DNA from: Aldehydirespirator sp965220645
GTDB lineage: Bacteria; Actinomycetota; Acidimicrobiia; Acidimicrobiales; Aldehydirespiratoraceae
Assembly: GCA_965220645.1 (NCBI GenBank)
Contig: OZ244836.1
Span: forward strand, 248,001 to 312,000
Reading direction: 5' to 3'
Length of the DNA stretch: 64,000 nucleotides
The first letter of the stretch is position 1, and every line of letters begins with the position of its first letter. Made by a program: the position numbers and the translations under genes. Shown in pieces: positions 49,845 through 57,882 of this stretch. The notes below the pieces were generated by a model, which saw only the letters and a program-made list of their open reading frames with translations, did no database searches and was not told the DNA's origin.

Positions 49845-50802
49845 GGCGATCCAGATGACAGGCGAACTCGCCCCCGCCGCTCCGACTTCTCACGGGCGGG
49901 GTCTCCGCCGCGCAGACGTCCATCGCTTCGGGACATCGCTCGCGGAACGCACAGCCTCCGGTGACGGACGAGACGACCAGTCCCTCGTCCTGAACGGCTG
50001 GCGCCTCCTTTCCGACCTCGGGAACGGAGGCGAGCAGCAGCTCGGTGTAGGGGTGCTCAGGGTTGGTGAGGACATCGATCGCCGGACCCGTCTCGACGAT
50101 GCGGCCCAGGTACATCACGGCGATTCGATCGGCCAACTGGGCCATCAGGCCGATGTCGTGCCCTATGACGATGAACGAGGTACCCATCTCGTCGCGAGCA
50201 TCGAGGATGGTCTGGGCGACGAGTCGTTGCACGATGACGTCGAGTGCGCTCGTCGCCTCATCGGCGATCACGAGAGCGGGATGGTTCATCAGCGCCATGG
50301 CGATGCAGACCCTCTGCTTCATTCCGCCGCTCAGCTCGTGCGCGTACCGATCAATCGTCCTCTCGGGCAGGCTGACGAGATTCAGCAGTTCGGAGATCCG
50401 CTCGTTCACCTCCGACGTCGAAGTGTCGTGGTGAGCGGTGACACCGTCTGCCAGTTGCCTTCCGACCGGCATCACGGGGTTGAGCGAGTTCATCGCTCCC
50501 TGAGGAACGATCGCGATGTCGCGCCACCGAACATCTCGAAGTCGCTTCTTGTCGGCCGACAGCAGGTCGACAGGTCCCCCATGGCCGTCGAGCACGGCCA
50601 CACCCGCCGTGACCCTGCCCGCCCTGGGCAAGAGTCTGAGGAGGGCATTGATCGTGGTGCTCTTGCCGCAGCCGGACTCGCCCACGAGGCCGACGAGCTC
50701 GCCCCGCCCCACGCTGAATGACACGTCCTGAACGGCGACGAGAGGCGTCGATCGCGACAGGTACGTCACTTCGAGATCAGTCACATCGAGAACGTTGTTC
50801 AC
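49837..50802 (-). CDS. Oligopeptide-type ABC transporter, ATP-binding protein (DppD-like)
   Basis: 321-aa ATPase. Walker A GESGCGKST, signature LSGGMKQRV, Walker B ALVIADEATSALD, and the C-terminal CAFRERCPEAMDVC. GTG at 50802 overlaps the permease stop as GTGA. The longer frame upstream has no support. Confidence 0.92.
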   Translation of the reverse strand: MNNVLDVTDLEVTYLSRSTPLVAVQDVSFSVGRGELVGLVGESGCGKSTTINALLRLLPRAGRVTAGVAVLDGHGGPVDLLSADKKRLRDVRWRDIAIVPQGAMNSLNPVMPVGRQLADGVTAHHDTSTSEVNERISELLNLVSLPERTIDRYAHELSGGMKQRVCIAMALMNHPALVIADEATSALDVIVQRLVAQTILDARDEMGTSFIVIGHDIGLMAQLADRIAVMYLGRIVETGPAIDVLTNPEHPYTELLLASVPEVGKEAPAVQDEGLVVSSVTGGCAFRERCPEAMDVCAAETPPVRSRSGGGEFACHLDRHG

Positions 50803-51692
50803 AGTGACTCGTCTCGCAGACGGGGATTGGCCACCTGGTCGAGACCGTTGGTGAGAAGAAGGAAGCCGACGAATATCACCGAGAGGACGAAGAGCGGCGG
50901 CAGCCACCACCACCACATCCCCCGGAACACGGCACTGCCCTCGAGCGCGTTGTTGACGGTCGTGCCCAGGGTCGGCAGCCGGCGAGAGCCGAGGCCGAGG
51001 GTCTCAATGCTGGTGACTGCGAGAATGACGCCCGCGACAGATTCGGTGAAACTCCCGGCGAGGTAGGGCAACAGGTTCGGCAGTATCTCCTTGAACATGA
51101 CGCCCGGCGTCGATGTGCCCGACATTCGAGCCATGACCACGTAGCGACGATCGCGCGTGGTGAGCACCTGGGAGCGCAGGATGCGGGTCGGCATCGGCCA
51201 AGCGAACGCCGCCATGATCAGCCCCATCGACACGACGCCGATCTCTCCGACCACCGAGGCTACGACGACCAGAACGGCGAGGCCGGGAATGGTCATGGCG
51301 GTGTCTGCGAGCGTCGAGAGCACCGTGTCGACCTTCCCGCGCATGTACCCGGCCGAGAATCCCAGAATGATGCCGATCAGCGTTCCGAGGCCCGCCCCGA
51401 TCAGGCCGATCTTGAGCGTACGGGGCGTGCCGACGGCGAGCACCGCCAGCATGTCGCGCCCGCGACCGTCGGTTCCCAACGGGTGGTCCGAGGTCGCCTC
51501 CACGAACCCGGCCGCAAGATCCGGTGTGGGGCCGAACGATGGAACCACGCTCGGCGGTCCACTTCCCACCGCGATCTGATCGGTGTCGACGAAGATGGGG
51601 AGCACCCATTCGGACACCATGACGAGGAGCACCAGTACGAGCCCGGCGATCAGAGTCGGGTTGACCCAGTGCGCCCACAATCGGGGCCCCAC
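50799..51692 (-). CDS. Oligopeptide-type ABC transporter permease (DppC-like)
   Basis: 297-aa inner-membrane permease with about six helices. It starts with a conserved periplasmic segment before the first core helix (SDHPLGTDGRGRDMLAVLAV), and the EAA-like loop is MSGTSTPGVMFKEILPNLLP. It pairs with the DppB-like permease. The GTG start lies 31 nt after the previous gene. Confidence 0.9.
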   Translation of the reverse strand: MGPRLWAHWVNPTLIAGLVLVLLVMVSEWVLPIFVDTDQIAVGSGPPSVVPSFGPTPDLAAGFVEATSDHPLGTDGRGRDMLAVLAVGTPRTLKIGLIGAGLGTLIGIILGFSAGYMRGKVDTVLSTLADTAMTIPGLAVLVVVASVVGEIGVVSMGLIMAAFAWPMPTRILRSQVLTTRDRRYVVMARMSGTSTPGVMFKEILPNLLPYLAGSFTESVAGVILAVTSIETLGLGSRRLPTLGTTVNNALEGSAVFRGMWWWWLPPLFVLSVIFVGFLLLTNGLDQVANPRLRDESL

Positions 51693-51723
51693 GAGGGTGT
51701 TCGTTGCTGCGGGAGCGGACGTG

Positions 51724-52725
51724 TCAGTCCGGGTGTGAGCTATAGCTGATCCTCGGGTCGATGAGCGGATAGATCAGGTCGACGGCCAGCACCGCGAACG
51801 CCACGCCCAAGATGAGATACCACGCGACGCCTTGGATGACGGGGTAGTCGTTGCGAGTCACTGCCCGGAACAGGCGCATGCCGATACCCGGGTAGTTGAA
51901 CACACGCTCGATGACCACGAACCCGGAGGCGATCAAGCCCAGCGTGATGCCGAGCCGCGTGATCTGCGGGAGAATCGCGTTCCGGACCTGGTAGTTGAAC
52001 AGCACGCGACTTGAGCGGAGGCCCTTCGCTTCGGCGAGTCGCACGTACTCCTCTCCGGCCGTGGTGATCATCATTCCCCGCATTCCGAGCGCCCAGCCGC
52101 CCATCGTCACCATCACAACGGCCGTAACCGGGAGAATCGCGTGTTCGATCACGCTGCTGACGAACGCGGCCGACCAGCCGGACTCGATCGATGGGTCGTA
52201 GGCGCCGGTCGGCGGAAGCCAACCGAAGTTGTACGAGATCACGTTGATCAGCAGCAACCCGACCATGAACGCCGGCAACGCGGTGAACACGAGCGGAACG
52301 GTGAGAATGCGCTTCACCCATCTGGGCGTTCGTTCCCAACCCAGCAGTGTGCCGATGACGTTGCCGACCAGGAACGAGATGATGATCGCGGCACCCATGA
52401 GACCCAACGTCCACGGCAAGGCCGATAGGACGAGGGAGTCGACGGTCGTGGGGAATTCGACGACCGAGTAGCCGTTGTCGAACTTGACGAGGTTCGTCAG
52501 GTATCGACCGTACTGAACCCAGATCGAATCGTCGAGTCCGAATCTCTGCTTGTACGCCTCGATGATCGCATCGGCGTTCTCCACTCGAGAACCGCTCGAC
52601 ACCAACTGGCCGATGATCGCGTCAGTCGGATCCGACCGTGAGAGCCGGGGCACGAAGAAGATCACGGTGGCCCCGAGCCACACGGTGAAGAAGAACCTCA
52701 CCAATCGGGCCCGGACGTGCCTCAT
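51724..52725 (-). CDS. Oligopeptide-type ABC transporter permease (DppB-like)
   Basis: 333-aa permease with six helices. It has the typical N-terminus (VRFFFTVWLGATVIFFVPRL), a large periplasmic loop with QRFGLDDSIWVQYGRYLTNL and the EAA loop EYVRLAEAKGLRSSRVLFNY. It is separated from the binding-protein gene by 75 nt containing a strong hairpin. Confidence 0.92.
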   Translation of the reverse strand: MRHVRARLVRFFFTVWLGATVIFFVPRLSRSDPTDAIIGQLVSSGSRVENADAIIEAYKQRFGLDDSIWVQYGRYLTNLVKFDNGYSVVEFPTTVDSLVLSALPWTLGLMGAAIIISFLVGNVIGTLLGWERTPRWVKRILTVPLVFTALPAFMVGLLLINVISYNFGWLPPTGAYDPSIESGWSAAFVSSVIEHAILPVTAVVMVTMGGWALGMRGMMITTAGEEYVRLAEAKGLRSSRVLFNYQVRNAILPQITRLGITLGLIASGFVVIERVFNYPGIGMRLFRAVTRNDYPVIQGVAWYLILGVAFAVLAVDLIYPLIDPRISYSSHPD

Positions 52726-52748
52726 ACGATCTCCGCGGTGTCCTCAGA

Positions 52749-52775
52749 GGCGGGCCAGCACCGTGCTGACCCGCC
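52749..52775. other. Strong intercistronic hairpin after the binding-protein gene
   Basis: GGCGGG-C-CAGCA-CCG-TGCTG-A-CCCGCC gives eleven pairs and one internal C-A mismatch around a 3-nt loop. It sits just after the binding-protein stop and before the permease start. Such hairpins commonly stabilise the upstream mRNA and lower downstream expression, giving more binding protein than permease. Confidence 0.6.
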
Positions 52776-52800
52776 CCGTGAGAACGAACCGTATCGAGGT

Positions 52801-54714
52801 CTAACCCACAGGCTCGAGGTTGTTGAGGATCCGATGGAACGCTGGAGTCGCGATCACCAACTGGATGTACGGGTCGGCATCGGTCGGGAAGCCAGTCCAG
52901 TTCGCCTCCGTGAAGGGGTTGATCTGCGGGTGCTGCACCAGAGCGACCTCGGGGAGGTCGGGCAGCCACAGCTCGAAGGCATCGACGACGAGCTCGGAGA
53001 TCCTGGGATCGCCGGGCTGAAGCGTCGCGATCTCGTCAACGATCGCCGAGTACTCATCGTTGGCCCAGCGCTGGCGGTTCCACCACGGCGGTCCAAACTG
53101 CTCGCCGCCCGGCTCCTCCGGCAGCCACCTCGAGTTGTAGTAGTCCATGGTCAGCCAGGGATCAGTCACCGAACCACAGAGGAAGAAGACGACCGACTCG
53201 AATCGGCCGACCCGGAGGCCCTCGACGAAGTCGGGGATCGCGGCGACCTCGAAGGAGGCGTCGATCCCGACAGCCTGGAGTTGTTCGGCGATGACCTCGG
53301 CCATGGCGATCTCGGATGGCTGCTCGACAGCCGTGACGACCAACGAGAACTCACCCTCCTCGAAGCCGGCTGCCGCGAGCCGCTCCCTGGCCTTGTCCGG
53401 GTTGTACTCACCGACGGGGAATTGGTCGAACAGTCCGGCCGCTTCGATGTCCTCGACGTAGCTCTGGAGCCCGGCGTACGCCGGGAAGAACGATCTCGAC
53501 TCCTGCGATGCGCCACCGGCTCCGCCATAGGCAACCGAGATGAGCGTGTCTCGATCTATCGCGTGGTTGATCGCCCAGTGCACGTCGGCACTCGGAATCT
53601 TCTCGTTGTTGAAGTGCAACGCCCGAGGACACGCGTCAACCGAACCGAACGGCGGCGCATCGGTCCAGCCGTGAACGTCGGAGTTGCGTGCGATGAGCGC
53701 CTGGAACGTCGGCCCGGAGATGTTGGACGCCATGTCGAGCTCGCCGCGGTCCATGGCGGCGACCTTCTGCTCCTCGCCCTCGTGGGTGACCCAGTGCATC
53801 TCGCTCGGGCCGGGGAGATCCTCGAACCCGGTGGCGGCGCCCCACCAGTCATCGTCACGGACGTAGACGATGCGGCTGGCGCTGACGTCGCTGACGGTGT
53901 ACGCGCCGGTGAAGACCGGGTTCTCGTTGGTGTAGGTGATCACATCGTCGACCGATGACCAGATGTGCTCGGGCACGACCACGAGCATGTTGCCCGAGCT
54001 CGGATTGCCGAAGAGGTTGAGCGCCCATCGGGGCGACGGCTCAGGCTGGGTGAACGTGATCGTGCGGCTGTCGACCGCCTCGGCGGTGACCGAGCTGAAG
54101 TCGACTGACGGAACGTTCGTGAAGTCGGGTGTGGTGGCCAGCATGTCGACGGTGAAGATCACGTCGTCGCTGTCGAACGCCTCGCCGTCGCTCCAGGTGA
54201 CGCCGTCGCGAAGAGTGAGCGTCCAGGTGAGGCCGCCGTCATCGCTCACCACCGACTCGGCCAACCAGGGATCCAGCCCGCCCGTGATGAGGTTCGGGAG
54301 GAACAGCGGCTCCGCGAGCGCGCCCGCCATGCCTCGATCCTTCGGGATCATGTACGGGTTGAAGTTGCTGAGGTCCTCCTGGGGACCCGAGTCGATGTCG
54401 ATGGTCAGGACGCCCATGGTCGGCGCCGGGTCGTCCTCGACGGAGTCATCGGTCGCCGCCGAGCCGTCGCCGTCGTCGGTGGCTGCCGTGTCATCTTCGA
54501 CGGCGTCATCGGTCGCCGCTGAGTCGTCGCCGTCATCCGTGGCTGCCGTGTCATCGTCGTCGGAGTCGGACGAGTCGGTTCCGGAGTCGGACGAGTCAGC
54601 GCTGGAGTCTCCCCCAGCGGTCGAGTCGTCGTCGGACGAGCCGCATGCCGCAGCGAACATCGCGAGTGCGAGTAGCGCAGCGAGAATGCGAGTCCAATAC
54701 TTGCAAGTGGTCAT
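52801..54714 (-). CDS. ABC transporter substrate-binding lipoprotein (SBP_bac_5 family)
   Basis: 637-aa extracytoplasmic receptor. The signal ends in the lipobox FAAAC (Cys24), then an unusually long acidic Ser/Thr/Asp/Ala linker (about 25-100) encoded by 60-bp repeats, then the family-5 fold (EPLFLPNLITGGLDPWLAES then LRDGVTWSDGEAFDSDDVIF). The family binds oligopeptides and also nickel, opines or glycosides; the ligand cannot be read. The ATG overlaps the small-protein stop (ATGA). Confidence 0.93.
   Translation of the reverse strand: MTTCKYWTRILAALLALAMFAAACGSSDDDSTAGGDSSADSSDSGTDSSDSDDDDTAATDDGDDSAATDDAVEDDTAATDDGDGSAATDDSVEDDPAPTMGVLTIDIDSGPQEDLSNFNPYMIPKDRGMAGALAEPLFLPNLITGGLDPWLAESVVSDDGGLTWTLTLRDGVTWSDGEAFDSDDVIFTVDMLATTPDFTNVPSVDFSSVTAEAVDSRTITFTQPEPSPRWALNLFGNPSSGNMLVVVPEHIWSSVDDVITYTNENPVFTGAYTVSDVSASRIVYVRDDDWWGAATGFEDLPGPSEMHWVTHEGEEQKVAAMDRGELDMASNISGPTFQALIARNSDVHGWTDAPPFGSVDACPRALHFNNEKIPSADVHWAINHAIDRDTLISVAYGGAGGASQESRSFFPAYAGLQSYVEDIEAAGLFDQFPVGEYNPDKARERLAAAGFEEGEFSLVVTAVEQPSEIAMAEVIAEQLQAVGIDASFEVAAIPDFVEGLRVGRFESVVFFLCGSVTDPWLTMDYYNSRWLPEEPGGEQFGPPWWNRQRWANDEYSAIVDEIATLQPGDPRISELVVDAFELWLPDLPEVALVQHPQINPFTEANWTGFPTDADPYIQLVIATPAFHRILNNLEPVG
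54431..54550. repeat. 60-bp tandem repeat in the lipoprotein linker
   Basis: Two full near-identical 60-bp units (54431-54490, 54491-54550) and a partial third encode the acidic DDTAATDDGD/SAATDD linker that tethers the binding protein to the membrane. Repeats of this kind change length by slippage. Confidence 0.75.
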
Positions 54715-54998
54715 GGTCTGGGATTCCCTCCTGTTGGGTACTTACTCGGTTGGTCTTCGTCGGTGGACATTGCGGCCCTCTTCGCGCGCCGCGCCGTGAG
54801 TGGCGCCTTGGCTACGAACTTGATCACATCGAGGCTGAGGCCGTTCTTGATGGCGGCGATGACGTCGGACGCGTCCATGTAGGCGCGCACTCGCATCTTC
54901 TCGTCCTCGGAGTTCTCCATCACGAGCTGTCCATGCTCGTCGACGTAGAGCTTGTCGATGAAGAAATCGGTCTTCACGAGCTTGGTGACGACGCGCAT
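54711..54998 (-). CDS. Small soluble protein of unknown function, coupled to the transporter
   Basis: 95-aa protein, starting MRVVTKLVKTDFFIDKLYVD and rich in charged residues, without membrane helices, ending in a basic segment (LTARRAKRAAMS). No family is recognised. AAAGGA precedes the ATG. It begins 1 nt after the nitrilase-family gene, and its stop overlaps the start of the binding-protein gene (ATGA), so it is a fixed part of this operon. A substrate-specific enzyme subunit or chaperone is possible. Confidence 0.7.
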   Translation of the reverse strand: MRVVTKLVKTDFFIDKLYVDEHGQLVMENSEDEKMRVRAYMDASDVIAAIKNGLSLDVIKFVAKAPLTARRAKRAAMSTDEDQPSKYPTGGNPRP

Positions 54999-54999
54999 G

Positions 55000-56145
55000 T
55001 CAGTCCTTTCTCAACGTTCCGCGGGCCTGGGCATCGGCGACCCGTCTGGCGACAACGCCAGGCATGTCCTCGACCTCGTGACCGTGCGGAGGCGTGAACT
55101 GGCCGCGCCCGTAGAGCACCTCGAATGCGGACTGCGTTCCCGCGACCTTCTCGGAGAGGTTTCGCGGGGGCGTGCCCGGCGGGAAGAGGTTCGGTGGATA
55201 GATCGGCGCGGCGTACATCTCCCGGAACGCTTCCGTGCGCACGTCGACCCAAGTGTTGTGGTTCGTGACCGTTCGATGCCGGCGCAGCCCCTCGATGTCG
55301 ATCGTCGCCGCGATGACCTGCTCCTCGGGATACGGCGCCTCGCGCACGATCATCCCCGTGTAGTCGATCATCATCGAATGGCCGGGGCAGAACGACTTGG
55401 GGTACAGGCCGTAGTTGACCTTCCCCCAGTTCGAGCAGAGGAGGTACATCATGTTGTCGTGCGCTCGCGTGCGGCGCGTGAACCTCCAGAAGTCCCATGG
55501 GTCGCTGACGCCCTCGACCTCTTGGATCGCGCCCGGATGGCACAGGACCTCACAACCGTTGAATGCGAGTGCACGCGACACCTCTGGTGTCGCCCCGTCG
55601 TGGCAGGTCATCGTGCCGAGCTTGCCGATCTCGGTGTCGATCACCGGGAAGAGATCCTTGATCGAGTTGCCGTAGGCCTTGCCGTACTCGTCGAAGAGGT
55701 CGTGCGGGCTGCTTCCGAGCCCGAGCGACGCATTGACATGCCACTTGTGGTACCGGAGTGCCAGATTGCCGTCGGGACCGATGATGAAGGCGGTGTTGAA
55801 CCAGCGATCCGGGAACTCCTCGGTTACCTCGATGATGCCGCCCCCCGAGATGTGCATCCCGTACTCCTTGGCTTTGTCGCCGAGGCGCTGCATCTCTGGA
55901 CCGTCGATTCTGATCGCCTTGGCCATAAACTCCTTGATGCCGTCCTCGCCCTTGCCGGGCGTCGTGACACCTTGGAGGAAGTACTCGGGCAGGACGGCGA
56001 GGCGTACGGGGACCTCCCAGAAGTACCCGACCCCGAAGTCGATCAAGTTCTCGATCCGGCTGAGGTTGACCTCGATCTCCTCTGGCGTGGAGGCCATGGT
56101 GACCTCGGGCTGGATCACGATCGCGGTGTACGGATCGATGCCCAT
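55000..56145 (-). CDS. Nitrilase-family carbon-nitrogen hydrolase
   Basis: 381-aa member of the nitrilase superfamily. The catalytic triad is complete: Glu54 (LPEYF), Lys134 (YHKWHV) and Cys181 (MTCHDGATPE). The length and the RTRAHDNMMYLLCSNWG block resemble aliphatic amidase/formamidase and related branches more than true nitrilases. It probably releases ammonia from an amide. The ATG shares one base with the upstream flavoprotein stop (TGATG). Confidence 0.88.
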   Translation of the reverse strand: MGIDPYTAIVIQPEVTMASTPEEIEVNLSRIENLIDFGVGYFWEVPVRLAVLPEYFLQGVTTPGKGEDGIKEFMAKAIRIDGPEMQRLGDKAKEYGMHISGGGIIEVTEEFPDRWFNTAFIIGPDGNLALRYHKWHVNASLGLGSSPHDLFDEYGKAYGNSIKDLFPVIDTEIGKLGTMTCHDGATPEVSRALAFNGCEVLCHPGAIQEVEGVSDPWDFWRFTRRTRAHDNMMYLLCSNWGKVNYGLYPKSFCPGHSMMIDYTGMIVREAPYPEEQVIAATIDIEGLRRHRTVTNHNTWVDVRTEAFREMYAAPIYPPNLFPPGTPPRNLSEKVAGTQSAFEVLYGRGQFTPPHGHEVEDMPGVVARRVADAQARGTLRKD

Positions 56146-57716
56146 CAGAAGTCGGCTCTCTCGAGGCCCAGATCCTGGAGGACGACCCGTGCCGTGATTG
56201 TGCCGGCGCCCGAAATGGCACCACCTGGATGGCAGTACGGCCCAGCGAAGTAGAGGCTCTCGATGGGGCCGCGGTATTGGCTGTAGCCGGGAAACGGACG
56301 CATGAAGCCGGACTGGTACTGGCGCATGGCCCCGCCCGTAGTCGTGCCATCGACCAGGCACGGGTTGTCCCGTTGAATCACGGGGCCGGTCTGCACGTAC
56401 TGCGCCATGATGTTGCCGTCGGTCATGTTGTCGGTGTATTCCCGCAACTTCGCGAGTTCGACGGTGTCGATGTACTTCTGACCGACGGCCTCCCAGTCCT
56501 CGCCGCTCGCGAGTTCCTTGGGAACGAACGTGTCCATGATCAACGTGTGTTTTCCATCCGGCGCCCGCGTCGGATCCTTCGTGGTCCATGTTGCGACCCA
56601 GAGGAAGGGATTCTCGGGTGCCTTGCCCTCGTACACATCGGACCATTGCTTGACGATGGAGCCGACCGACTCGTAGATGCGCTGGTACGGCGTGTTCGTG
56701 ACCTCGGGCGAGCAGATGTAGTTGGGTGGCTCGTGCAGTGCGTAGTGGACCCGCACGATGGAGAAGTCGCCGACGTTGAAGTTCTCGACGCGGCGGAGGA
56801 AGTCCGCGTCGAGAACTCCGTCGTCGAACAACTGGGGGTAGGCGATCTTCGGGTTGAGGGTGTTCACGACCGCCTTCGAGGCGTGGAACGTGCGGCCGTC
56901 GGCAAGCTCGGCTCCTCGCGCTTGCCCGCGATCGCCGACGAGGATCCTGGTCACCGGTACGCCGGTGTGAACTTCGCCTCCGTACGACTCGATCATCTTC
57001 GCCAGTGCTTGTGGGAGCGCGATGCTGCCGCCCTCGGGGATCGACTCTCCGTAGACGTGAATGGCCGGGATCATGATGAAGAACAGCTCGCCACGGCCTT
57101 CCGTGAGCGGTCCGACCCCCGGCGCCGTCGCCCAGCCGACGAGGAAGGTCTGCACGACCGGGTGCTCGAAGTTCTCCATGACGAAGTCGTAGGGGCTCAT
57201 CGCATAGGTACGGAGGAGATCGATTCCCTCCTCGGTGCTCTCGAGTGCCTCCTGCATGACGCTGGGGGGATTCGGCGGGGAGAACATGCCGGTGATGAAG
57301 CCGTCCTCGATCTCGCGGAAGTTGTCGTAGATCTCGCGGTATCGACGTGCATCCCGCTCGGAGTACTGGGCGATGCTCGCACAAGTCTTGTCGATGTCCT
57401 TGTAGACGACGATGCCAGGCCCCTCGCGAGCCGGGTGTCCGGTGATGCCGTCGTGCGCCCAGAGATACTTCAGTCCGAGAGCTTCGAGTTCGGGCAGGAT
57501 CGCTCTGAAGTCCGGGTTGGCGTGGATCCACACATGAGACGAGCCGTAGAGATCGTGCTTGAACCCGGGGAGGGTCACTTCGTCGGTCGTGACCCCACCC
57601 CCCAGCCTGGTGTTCCCTTCGAGAACCGCCACCTTGAGACCACGCTTCGCCAGCACCGCCCCACAGATGAGCCCGTTGTGGCCTCCTCCGACGATGACGA
57701 TCTCGCTCTGACTCAC
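56145..57716 (-). CDS. FAD-dependent oxidoreductase, phytoene desaturase/PYROXD2-like
   Basis: 523-aa flavoprotein. The N-terminal IVIVGGGHNGLICGAVLAKR is a Rossmann FAD site with VAVLEGNTRLGGG, and the C-terminal FAD motif is YFAGPYCHPGGAISGAG. It resembles the carotenoid desaturase/amine oxidase fold, but nothing around it points to carotenoids; oxidation of an amine or C-C bond in the imported compound is more likely. GTG at 57716 follows TGAGG, and a good promoter lies at 57784-57812. It is the first gene of the transporter operon. Confidence 0.85.
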   Translation of the reverse strand: MSQSEIVIVGGGHNGLICGAVLAKRGLKVAVLEGNTRLGGGVTTDEVTLPGFKHDLYGSSHVWIHANPDFRAILPELEALGLKYLWAHDGITGHPAREGPGIVVYKDIDKTCASIAQYSERDARRYREIYDNFREIEDGFITGMFSPPNPPSVMQEALESTEEGIDLLRTYAMSPYDFVMENFEHPVVQTFLVGWATAPGVGPLTEGRGELFFIMIPAIHVYGESIPEGGSIALPQALAKMIESYGGEVHTGVPVTRILVGDRGQARGAELADGRTFHASKAVVNTLNPKIAYPQLFDDGVLDADFLRRVENFNVGDFSIVRVHYALHEPPNYICSPEVTNTPYQRIYESVGSIVKQWSDVYEGKAPENPFLWVATWTTKDPTRAPDGKHTLIMDTFVPKELASGEDWEAVGQKYIDTVELAKLREYTDNMTDGNIMAQYVQTGPVIQRDNPCLVDGTTTGGAMRQYQSGFMRPFPGYSQYRGPIESLYFAGPYCHPGGAISGAGTITARVVLQDLGLERADF

Positions 57717-57783
57717 CGTGTACCTCACACCTTTACGGAGATGAAACTCCACCAAACTTCGACTAAAAATTTGATATGGGCAC

Positions 57784-57812
57784 AATCTATGTGAAAGTGT
57801 GGCGTCGGTCAA
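57784..57812 (-). promoter_or_regulatory. Promoter for the flavoprotein-transporter operon
   Basis: On the minus strand TTGACC (57807-57812), a 17-nt spacer and TAGATT (57784-57789). It lies in an AT-rich divergent spacer and matches the layout of the promoter at 48864. Confidence 0.6.
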
Positions 57813-57882
57813 CAGCAACCGAATCCGCCATCGAAGCGACAATGGTCGACACAACGCCGTAAGCCGCACGGGGGAATCCGCT

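Noticed and set aside
56146..57531. Extension of the nitrilase-family frame up to 57531, which would make a fusion protein
   Set aside because: The extra part is an alternate-frame reading of the flavoprotein gene; the true start at 56145 shares a TGATG junction.
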